A stretch of 19,401 nt of DNA from Simkania negevensis (GTDB lineage Bacteria; Chlamydiota; Chlamydiia; Chlamydiales; JAFITR01), in contig JAFITR010000009.1 in assembly GCA_017116025.1 (NCBI GenBank), positions 1 to 19,401 on the forward strand. Reading direction: 5' to 3'. The notes under the pieces were generated by a model that was not told the DNA's origin, ran no database searches, and saw only the letters and a list, made by a program, of their open reading frames with translations. The stretch's first letter is position 1; every line of letters starts with the position of its first letter. Position numbers and translations under genes: made by a program. Below, piece after piece: positions 7,639 to 14,511 of this stretch.

Positions 7639-8091
7639 TCAATCCCATACATATTTTTCGTCAAATGCAACACCATATTTCTTCAGAAGGAGACGATATT
7701 CATCTTGAAACGATACCTTCTGATGATGTTCTCGTTGATTTTGAATGTAATTTTTTAAGCCGTCCATTCCAGATTGCCCAATAGAAAGCGCTCCATATCC
7801 ACTTTGCCAAGCAAAATCCTGATAAATACCTCCTTTGGTCTTTATCCACTTTGAGGAGCTTTTTTTCACATCTTCTACAAGTTTACTGATAGACAAGGTA
7901 CGAGGCAAAGAAATAAGAAGATGCACATGATCTTCAATCCCTCCTATTTCATGAACATAAGCTTTGTGCGATCGTGCAATCCCTACCATATAGCGATGTA
8001 AATCTGGCAAAACATCGGGCTGAATAAAGCGTTGACGCTGTTTGGTACTGAAAATAACGTGAATCAAAATAGCTGAGAGAGATTGTGCCAT
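7639..8091 (-). CDS. IS200-like Y1 transposase (RAYT type)
   Basis: This 150-aa single-strand DNA transposase belongs to the IS200/IS605 HUH family and is closest in look to REP-associated tyrosine transposases. The HUH motif is at residues 55-57 (EDHVHLLISLP), the conserved N-terminal strand is VIFSTKQRQRF, and the catalytic tyrosine is probably Y99 in WQSGYGALSIGQS. The ATG at 8091 (MAQSLSAIL) is preferred; a longer reading frame up to 8130 only runs into palindrome A. No accessory tnpB is present. Mirror-image A-B-C palindromes flank it, which is how such enzymes recognise their substrates. It lies between the bc-complex genes and ccoN, and all catalytic residues are present, so it may be active. 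Confidence 0.92.
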   Translation of the reverse strand: MAQSLSAILIHVIFSTKQRQRFIQPDVLPDLHRYMVGIARSHKAYVHEIGGIEDHVHLLISLPRTLSISKLVEDVKKSSSKWIKTKGGIYQDFAWQSGYGALSIGQSGMDGLKNYIQNQREHHQKVSFQDEYRLLLKKYGVAFDEKYVWD

Positions 8092-8111
8092 AGAAGATTC
8101 TTCTGCATATT

Positions 8112-8213
8112 GCAGCCTTTCAGGCTGCATTACTATTGTGGTTGATACCCAGGGCGTTGCCCTGGGCTGTTACAATTCCAGGCCTTCGGCCTGAAAACAA
8201 AGGCCTTCGGCCT
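8112..8213. repeat. Palindromic modules A-B-C-C on the 5' side of the transposase
   Basis: A is at 8112-8128 (GCAGCCT-ttc-AGGCTGC), B at 8148-8166 (CCCAGGGC-gtt-GCCCTGGG, perfect), C at 8179-8193 (CAGGCC-ttc-GGCCTG, perfect) and a second C at 8201-8213. It mirrors the cluster at 7484-7629 and matches the cluster at 132-210 in order and spacing. Upstream transcripts would form strong hairpins before the transposase start. Confidence 0.9.
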
Positions 8214-8262
8214 GAAAAGGAACAGTTTCACAAGTATTTGTACCTACTGAGTCGATTTGATA

Positions 8263-8534
8263 CAATAATATTGGTAACAATTCCGGTGCGGAAAAAATCT
8301 ACAGCTAGCCTACCAAAAGAACCATTATTTTTTCTTCAGGCCTTCAGGCTGAAGGCCTGCTCGAGTTTGGCAGTTTTGAAAACAGGCCGAAGGCCTTTGT
8401 TTTCAGGCTGAAGGCCTGAAAACAAAGACCTTCAGCCTGAAAACGAAGACCTTTGGCCTGAAGAAAAAGCGAGGTTCCTTCTGGAGGGTTAGCTGTAAAT
8501 TTTCCCCGTACCTGAACAGTTATTAATACTGTTC
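8263..8534. repeat. Imperfect ~60-nt inverted repeat enclosing a degenerate C array
   Basis: The minus strand from 8323 down to about 8263 resembles the plus strand from 8473 to 8534. In the core (8285-8323 against 8473-8512) both read GGTTC at one end and share AGCTGTA in the middle, with about 30 of 39 positions equal by eye and one gap. Beyond it the match weakens to about 14 of 22. Between the arms (8334-8465) are five or six degenerate C units in mixed orientation and a GCTCGAGTTT motif at 8359 that recurs at 19314. The right arm ends in a perfect hairpin, GAACAGT-tattaat-ACTGTTC (8514-8534), itself enclosed by ACCTG and CAGGT (8510-8549). No gene is visible between 8092 and 8597. Confidence 0.65.
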
Positions 8535-8597
8535 GTAAAAAAAACAGGTAACCGACCTACGCAAAACGCATTGCGACATTATTTTTCGGATATTGTT

Positions 8598-11500
8598 TCA
8601 TAGCTGATCGATGATCTCTTTTTGTTGGGCGCGCATTGTTTTAATTTGTTCAAGGTCTTTTGCCAACGTCGCCTTCAAATCGGCAAAAACGTTAAGGTCG
8701 ACACGTACCTTAGCAAGCTTTTCTTCTTTTTCAACAGAAGGCAACAGGGCTTGTAACGTCTGGGCAAATTGTTCTAGCTCGACAATGTGCGTGTCGATGG
8801 CACCCTCCATCGTTGTAACCCGATTCTGAAGATGATCTTCCCCTCCTTCTACTGCTGAATAGAGCAATTTGCCGTTGGTATAATCGATAGGAGAAGAAGC
8901 GGCTTCTACTATGGCGATATAGTGCGAGAAGAGATCTGCATCCCATTGTGCTCCAATAACTTGCTGTCCTGTTGCGTCGAGCAATGCTCTTTCTTGCTTG
9001 ATCAGCTGTATAAGGGCAAGGAACTTTTCATCACCCTCTTTCTTCTGTTGAAGCTGTTGAAGCAAGGATAGTTCTTTTGCATATGCAGCAGCGGCTTGTT
9101 CGGGCGAAGCAGAGCGATTTTCTATCTGTAGGTAGAGTTCTTTTCGTACAACGGCCGCTTCGTCATAGTTTTTTTGTGTCGAAGCATAGGCTTTATATTC
9201 GTTTGTACGTGCGGCTTCAACCGTTTGTTCCGCTCTACCAAAAACGGTGTACAAGACATTTTGAAGTGTTTCCTGCTGCTGTTTTTCTTTGGTCAACTCG
9301 CGGATAAACATCACGATCTGCATCCGTTGGACAGGATCGACTTCATCACCTAGGGGGATCATCGACGTTCCTGGTACGCCGAATTTAATCGTACGCAGCA
9401 GGTGCATATCGTCTTTGTCTTGTAACCATTTGAAATTTGTTAACATACGTGGCTTGGCATCAGCCATCACTGCCGCCCTTAAACCACTTCCATCGGCCTG
9501 TTTACCGTGGCAGTGGGCACAGTTGATGACAAAAAGCCGCTCGCCTTCGAGAAGGTTGCCTTCTGTATAGTACTCTTGTTTGATCTCGTAACGGGGGGAT
9601 TCTCCTTGGTAGAATGCTGGTTTTTGCACAAAGTAGCTGCCGACATCTCGATGTTCGACGGCTGTTCCGTACAATACAGAAGGACTTTTATTGATCTCAT
9701 CAACGACATCTTGAGGGGTATAGCTCCATTTTGGAGCGTCTTCCTCTGTCTTGATGATTTCAGCCCCTGCTAGTGGCTCAAAAAGCCAGTCTGTCATGAT
9801 GCGTATCTCTTCTTTGGAGAGGATCGATTTTTCTCCTATCTTAGCCGCTTCTCCCCATGGGGGCATGGGTGTGCCGTTAACGCCATGTGTAATAGAGTGA
9901 ATGACACGCTCTTTTGTCAGGTTACGCAACCATGTAGGGTTGCGCAAGTTTTTGGGTATAGGGTAGAGCATTTCTGCTACAGGACCATTGCCGAGGCGAT
10001 GTTCTCCATGGCACGAAGAACAGAGCGCTTGATAGACGGCTTCAGGGTTAAACCCCTCTCTATTCCACTCTTCACGTAACCCTTTTGCGTTGGCCTTACC
10101 AAGGTGATCGATCATATTGTCTAACGACAGAAATTTGCTTTCGTCAAAATTGAAGACGGGCATAAAAGATTTTGCGGTGAAGAGCGAGGGGTTTTTAAAG
10201 TGTCCGATCATCCACTCTTTGGAGCGGTATACACCTGTCCAGTTAAGGACAGGGGCGATCCGCCTGCCTAGGCCATATTCGGTAATGTACAAGGCACGCA
10301 CATCGCCCACAAGCCTCTTCCATGCAGCGAGCTCATCAGCCGCCACCCTTTTCGCTTCGGCGGTTGTTGCCTCTTCTTCTTTGCGTCGGTATACGTCGTT
10401 TTGTGCCCTCATCGCATATTGGAAGTTGTCGTAGAAGGATTCGATCACACCGGGATGCTCTTCTTCAATTTCTTCAATGGCTCCTTTGCTGTGTGCGTTT
10501 CTATTGATATGCCCTTCAACCTCTTCCTTGCGTTCTTGCAGCATACGCACAATTTGTGAGCCTGGGACACCTCGAGGGAAGAGGTCAGCAAACCACTTCT
10601 TTTCTCTGGCACGCTCGTGCGCATTGCCCTCATTCGCAAAACCCACCTGTGAAGAGAACCCTTCGAGCTGATGGCAGCTTGCACACCCTTCTGTAGCGAA
10701 GGTCTTCATCGCAAAAACAACGTCTTTTATCTTTGTAGGAGCTATTGGCTTCTCATACGAAAGCTTTTTGCCTCCCTCCCACGCCTTAAGCAAGCGCTCT
10801 TTCTCTACATCAGCTAACACTTTTTGTTCATTGCGCTGTGCCATGAGGAAAGTCATAAGGTCTTCCACCTCACTATGGTCGAGGTGGAAATTGGGCATGA
10901 CAGACGTTTTGAGGTCCGCCTGAGGCCATACGATGGACTCTTTGATAAACCACGGATAGCTAAACCCTTCAGCGGAGAGATCTGGCCCGACAGAACCTCT
11001 GGAGAGGCCGTCAATGCGGTGGCAGGAATAGCATGCCTGGTTGAAAAAAAGCTCTCTGCCCCTGTTATACGAATGCAGCATCAAGTCCGCTCCTGCAGAA
11101 ACTTCTTTGACAAGAGAGTTCATATGGTAGACCTGCTCCATAGGTTCTGCTGCATTGCGTACCATCTGCATTGCGTGGCTTCCTTCTGACAGAGCAGCGA
11201 TCTTAGCAAAGATGGTCCCTGCCAAAGCTTGGGTAGGCTCATGCTCATCTAAAAACGACTTTAGAATGTTCAGATCCTTCGTCGCGTTTTTTTGTTCTAA
11301 CAGGTTGACAAGGCGACTATTGCCAAGGATCCGTTCCATATTTTCTGTGAGACGCGCAACAACACCTTCTATCCCTCGTCCCTCGCCATATGCTCTCTTC
11401 ACAAAAGCAAGCTGACCGACTGTTCTATCCAATTCAACATCCGTTGCTGTCGGATCTTCCAAACGCTTTTCTAGCGCGACAACAGTTGTCTCATAACCTA

Positions 11501-12455
11501 CGGACAGCAGCTTTTTTTTCAATGCAACAGAGGCCATCAAACTCTCTTCTTCAGCGGTAACACCCTTCCTGATCGCGTCAAGCTGGCGCTCTTTCTTGTT
11601 CAGGATGATGTCAGAGCGCGCAACAACACCCGCTATCTCCTCCTTAGCAGGCTGGTGACATTGCACACACTTCGCCTCCATCAAGGCTCCAGGAAGGAGG
11701 GGTGTTGTTTGAAAGAGGAGGTCAATCGTCGGTTTGTGATTGTATACGCGGGAAAAAGCAGGGTCGTTGTTGGGGTCGGACTCGGTAAATGCCGGCCTGG
11801 GCCCTTCATGGGCAGCCTGGTACATCGCATCGTATACAGGCCCATGGGCACGAGCAGCGACGACACTGCGCCCATTGCCGCTATGACATGAGGTACAGCC
11901 AAATTTTCCCATAGGATGATGTTCCAGCGGTCTCACCTCATCACCGATGAGGGGATGCATGACAAGGACCTTCGCCATATCGACAGGCATATCTTCTATC
12001 GTCCGGTACCTGACAGCCCTCATCTTGTCTGCTTCCCCCTTCTTCCCCTGTCTCTCAAGAGAGGCAATCTTCTGATCCAACTTGGCCCAGACGTAGTCAG
12101 GATTGCGTTCCAACAGAGGCTTGCCGCTACTGTCGTATACGACATTGTCGTTGAGGTCTCTAGCGAGAACAGTCGAAGAGAAATGTTCTAGATTCATCGC
12201 TACATGGCAGGTTGTACAACGGTCAATCGTCTCAGGCCCGTTGTCCTGGGGCTTGATGATGAGTTGCTTGATCTCCTTTTTGAAAGGAGGGACGGGCTGG
12301 CCGGTGTATTCTGCACGGAATTCTTCTACCGCAACATAACTGTTTTGATAGAGACGGTAGCTGGGGAAAAGCTCTGTGTAAAGGAATGCACCAAGAAGCA
12401 CTACGGCAAAAAAGCAGAAGATGATGAGAAAGAGTTGGTACCAGTTAGTGCGCAT
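8598..12455 (-). CDS. Large membrane-anchored heptaheme c-type cytochrome
   Basis: This 1285-aa protein has an N-terminal signal anchor (residues 6-28) and should face the periplasm. Seven CxxCH heme sites are visible: CTTCH 80, CTSCH 187, CVQCH 263, CYSCH 475, CASCH 591, CSSCH 812 and CAHCH 979. The last four look like class-I cytochrome c domains, with plausible axial methionines in SVMPNF (520), SFMPVF (765), TPMPPWG (864) and TSMIPLG (1032). Residues 270-450 and about 1055-1285 carry no heme site and look helical or coiled-coil. It starts 4 nt after the cytochrome b stop, so the two are made together. It probably replaces cytochrome c1 and carries electrons from the Rieske/cytochrome b complex to the oxidase. 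The family name is unknown to me; role is inferred from position and hemes. Confidence 0.93.
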   Translation of the reverse strand: MRTNWYQLFLIIFCFFAVVLLGAFLYTELFPSYRLYQNSYVAVEEFRAEYTGQPVPPFKKEIKQLIIKPQDNGPETIDRCTTCHVAMNLEHFSSTVLARDLNDNVVYDSSGKPLLERNPDYVWAKLDQKIASLERQGKKGEADKMRAVRYRTIEDMPVDMAKVLVMHPLIGDEVRPLEHHPMGKFGCTSCHSGNGRSVVAARAHGPVYDAMYQAAHEGPRPAFTESDPNNDPAFSRVYNHKPTIDLLFQTTPLLPGALMEAKCVQCHQPAKEEIAGVVARSDIILNKKERQLDAIRKGVTAEEESLMASVALKKKLLSVGYETTVVALEKRLEDPTATDVELDRTVGQLAFVKRAYGEGRGIEGVVARLTENMERILGNSRLVNLLEQKNATKDLNILKSFLDEHEPTQALAGTIFAKIAALSEGSHAMQMVRNAAEPMEQVYHMNSLVKEVSAGADLMLHSYNRGRELFFNQACYSCHRIDGLSRGSVGPDLSAEGFSYPWFIKESIVWPQADLKTSVMPNFHLDHSEVEDLMTFLMAQRNEQKVLADVEKERLLKAWEGGKKLSYEKPIAPTKIKDVVFAMKTFATEGCASCHQLEGFSSQVGFANEGNAHERAREKKWFADLFPRGVPGSQIVRMLQERKEEVEGHINRNAHSKGAIEEIEEEHPGVIESFYDNFQYAMRAQNDVYRRKEEEATTAEAKRVAADELAAWKRLVGDVRALYITEYGLGRRIAPVLNWTGVYRSKEWMIGHFKNPSLFTAKSFMPVFNFDESKFLSLDNMIDHLGKANAKGLREEWNREGFNPEAVYQALCSSCHGEHRLGNGPVAEMLYPIPKNLRNPTWLRNLTKERVIHSITHGVNGTPMPPWGEAAKIGEKSILSKEEIRIMTDWLFEPLAGAEIIKTEEDAPKWSYTPQDVVDEINKSPSVLYGTAVEHRDVGSYFVQKPAFYQGESPRYEIKQEYYTEGNLLEGERLFVINCAHCHGKQADGSGLRAAVMADAKPRMLTNFKWLQDKDDMHLLRTIKFGVPGTSMIPLGDEVDPVQRMQIVMFIRELTKEKQQQETLQNVLYTVFGRAEQTVEAARTNEYKAYASTQKNYDEAAVVRKELYLQIENRSASPEQAAAAYAKELSLLQQLQQKKEGDEKFLALIQLIKQERALLDATGQQVIGAQWDADLFSHYIAIVEAASSPIDYTNGKLLYSAVEGGEDHLQNRVTTMEGAIDTHIVELEQFAQTLQALLPSVEKEEKLAKVRVDLNVFADLKATLAKDLEQIKTMRAQQKEIIDQL

Positions 12456-12459
12456 CTAC

Positions 12460-13788
12460 CTAGTGCCTCGCAAAGTTTTCCGTCCACGGCCAGATCCATC
12501 CCCAGTTAGCACCCCGGAAGTAGACGCCAACGACAATAAGGAGACCCATCACCGTCATAAATATTGTATATATAGTGATCGCCAAGTATCTGCTCTTGTC
12601 AAACCAGATCCCCTCCCCTTTGAGGTTCCTGTCAATGTAGGGGATCAACATCAAACCTACGATGATCAGCCCAGGGACGGCCACACCGCCCCAAAATGCG
12701 TCGAATGCCACCATCTCTTGCAGTCCCAAGAAATACCACGGCGCTTTGGCAGGATTTGGAGGTTTTGTAGGATTGGCTATCTCTTCAAGAGGAGCGTCGA
12801 TAAAGAAGGAGAGGATGAGGATGTAGACAAGTGTCGCGACAAAGACCATTAACTCTGCACGCAACAGGTTGGGCCAGCTAAAAACATAGTTCTCCGGACC
12901 ATTGTCGACGACGGTGTTCGTTCCACGAACAAGCTCCATCAGACCATACGTCCTCTGCACTCCTGGAGCAAAAACTTCTTTGGTATCAGATCGTTGAACA
13001 ACGCGTATTGGGTCGGGCCTAAAGCGGTCTGGCGGACGAGAGAGACCGCCATCTTTTCTTATACGCCAAAAGTGAACGCCTATCAACATACTTGCCGCCA
13101 AAGGCAATACGGCGATATGCAAGACGAAAAAACGGATGAGGGCATCCTGTCCTACCGTCGTTGACGCTAACAGCATCAGTCTGTTGATGTTGTACTCAAA
13201 GCCAGGGATATTAGGAGCATACCCAGCAATCTCTGCTCCTACCGTGATCGCCCAGAAAGCAAGCTGATCCCAAGGAAGAAGGTAGCCGGTAAAAGAGAGG
13301 AGCAGGGTGAGGACAAGGAGGGAGATGCCAACGACCCAGTTGAATTTACGTTCGCCTTTGTATGACCCTGTATAAAAGACGCGCGACATATGCAAGAAAA
13401 CAAACAGCACCATCATCTGCGCTGCCCACCGGTGCATGTTGCGGAACATCATGGCAAAAGGTGTCGTGTCCTGCCAGTCTTTCATGATGTCGTACGCACG
13501 GTCTACCGTAGGGATATAGTAGAACATGAGAATAACACCGGTGAAGACGAGGATGAGGAAGAGGCTCATCGTTATCGTCCCTAGCCCCAGAGTATAGAAA
13601 GGATCCAGGACGTGTTTATGACACTTGACAGGATGGAAATGCAAAAAAAAGTTCTTAAAGACAACCTCTGAGCGGTCTAGATCGTTGTTCGGCCAGTTGT
13701 GTCTGAAGATAGAACGGACAACCTTCATCGGGAAGTTCTCTATATACTCAAAAAAGGTCTCTTTCTTTCTTCCCGGAAATGTCGCCAT
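12460..13788 (-). CDS. Cytochrome b subunit of a bc-type quinol-oxidising complex
   Basis: The 442-aa protein joins the four-helix b6-like part to a subunit-IV-like part. Heme ligands are H119 and H133 (RNMHRW, VFLHMSR) and H224 and H239 (FFVLHIAV, LIGVHFWR). The 15-residue step in the second pair matches b6-type rather than bc1-type proteins. The quinol-site loop reads PAKAPWYFLGLQE, so the Glu of the usual PEWY is replaced. The cysteine that binds the extra heme ci in b6f proteins is Thr here (FYTLGLG). The ATG at 13788 is used; a TTG at 13797 lies closer to the GAGGAG ribosome site and is a real alternative. It follows the Rieske gene and precedes the heptaheme cytochrome by 4 nt. Confidence 0.94.
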   Translation of the reverse strand: MATFPGRKKETFFEYIENFPMKVVRSIFRHNWPNNDLDRSEVVFKNFFLHFHPVKCHKHVLDPFYTLGLGTITMSLFLILVFTGVILMFYYIPTVDRAYDIMKDWQDTTPFAMMFRNMHRWAAQMMVLFVFLHMSRVFYTGSYKGERKFNWVVGISLLVLTLLLSFTGYLLPWDQLAFWAITVGAEIAGYAPNIPGFEYNINRLMLLASTTVGQDALIRFFVLHIAVLPLAASMLIGVHFWRIRKDGGLSRPPDRFRPDPIRVVQRSDTKEVFAPGVQRTYGLMELVRGTNTVVDNGPENYVFSWPNLLRAELMVFVATLVYILILSFFIDAPLEEIANPTKPPNPAKAPWYFLGLQEMVAFDAFWGGVAVPGLIIVGLMLIPYIDRNLKGEGIWFDKSRYLAITIYTIFMTVMGLLIVVGVYFRGANWGWIWPWTENFARH

Positions 13789-13832
13789 CTCAGTCAATAT
13801 CTCCTCGGTAACGTAAGTTCATAAGACGATGC

Positions 13833-14357
13833 CTATACCTTGAGCCCCTTCCACGCTTTGGCAGGGATCTCTACCTTCTTGTTTTTATCGACAAGCAAAT
13901 CCCCAGAAGCTCCCGGATAGACAGAGAAATAGACCAACGGCTTGGGTGCCGGCCCCCCTGTGTTAAGTCCCTCTTTGTCGTATGTCGACCCATGGCAAGG
14001 GCACAAATACCCTGTATCCACCATGTTGACTGTACAGCCAAGGTGTGTGCACACCGCCGTCTGTACACGCACTTTCCCTCCCGCTACCTCAATGAACACC
14101 TTCTGTTTAGAGATAAACATCTTTGTCCCCTCCATCTTCAACAGATCTTCTGGACGCCCCAAAGAAAAGACGCTAGGCGGCGTCTTCAAGGCATTAGGAT
14201 AGAGAAATCCTAGCACCGTCGACATGGTCATATGAACCACCCCCGCTAAAGCACCGAAGCCGATAATAGCGAGGAACGTCCTGCGCGTTAAAGAGGCCTT
14301 GCCCGTCTTCTTATCGTCGTCATCATCCCATTTCAAAGAGTTGCGGTAGCGCGGCAT
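13833..14357 (-). CDS. Rieske [2Fe-2S] protein of the bc-type complex
   Basis: The 174-aa protein passes one electron from quinol toward the c-type hemes. Cluster ligands are in CTHLGC (C103, H105; disulfide C108) and CPCHGS (C119, H122; disulfide C121). A twin-arginine motif, TRRTFLAIIGFG (residues 24-35), lies at the front of the N-terminal membrane helix, as expected for Tat export of a folded Rieske protein. The region KEGLNTGGPAPKPL is the usual proline loop. Start: ATG at 14357 with AGGAG seven bases upstream. That ribosome site lies inside the end of the preceding 48-aa gene, whose stop is 3 nt away. It has the normal length for the family. Confidence 0.96.
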   Translation of the reverse strand: MPRYRNSLKWDDDDDKKTGKASLTRRTFLAIIGFGALAGVVHMTMSTVLGFLYPNALKTPPSVFSLGRPEDLLKMEGTKMFISKQKVFIEVAGGKVRVQTAVCTHLGCTVNMVDTGYLCPCHGSTYDKEGLNTGGPAPKPLVYFSVYPGASGDLLVDKNKKVEIPAKAWKGLKV

Positions 14358-14360
14358 TCT

Positions 14361-14507
14361 TCACTCCTCTTCTTCGTGTTCTTGGCGGAACATTTCATAT
14401 TTGACATCTTCGATGTCATCAAACTGCCCCTTTTTATAGTAGTACAAAAAAACGAGTATCCCACCTATTGCACTCAAGAAAGTAACACCAATCAGCCAAA
14501 ACATCAT
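14361..14507 (-). CDS. ccoS: CcoS-like 48-aa membrane protein
   Basis: This short gene begins with MMFWLIGVTFLSAIGG, continues as one transmembrane helix to about residue 24, then has KKGQFDDIEDVKYEMF and an acidic tail. The GQFDD after a single helix is the hallmark of CcoS, a small protein needed for maturation of cbb3 oxidase (heme and copper insertion). It starts 4 nt after the FAD/Fe-S gene stop, with GGTGA as ribosome site, and ends 3 nt before the Rieske ATG. Its place among bc genes, not beside ccoN, is unusual. It also resembles the CcoQ-like protein at 4522-4716, so CcoQ-like is the alternative. Confidence 0.75.
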   Translation of the reverse strand: MMFWLIGVTFLSAIGGILVFLYYYKKGQFDDIEDVKYEMFRQEHEEEE

Positions 14508-14511
14508 TTCA

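Noticed and set aside
12421..12852. 143-aa plus-strand reading frame
   Set aside because: It lies antisense to cytochrome b and the heptaheme gene start, and shows only mirrored composition with no family features. Other long plus-strand frames (for example 1583-2062, antisense to greA) were rejected for the same reason.
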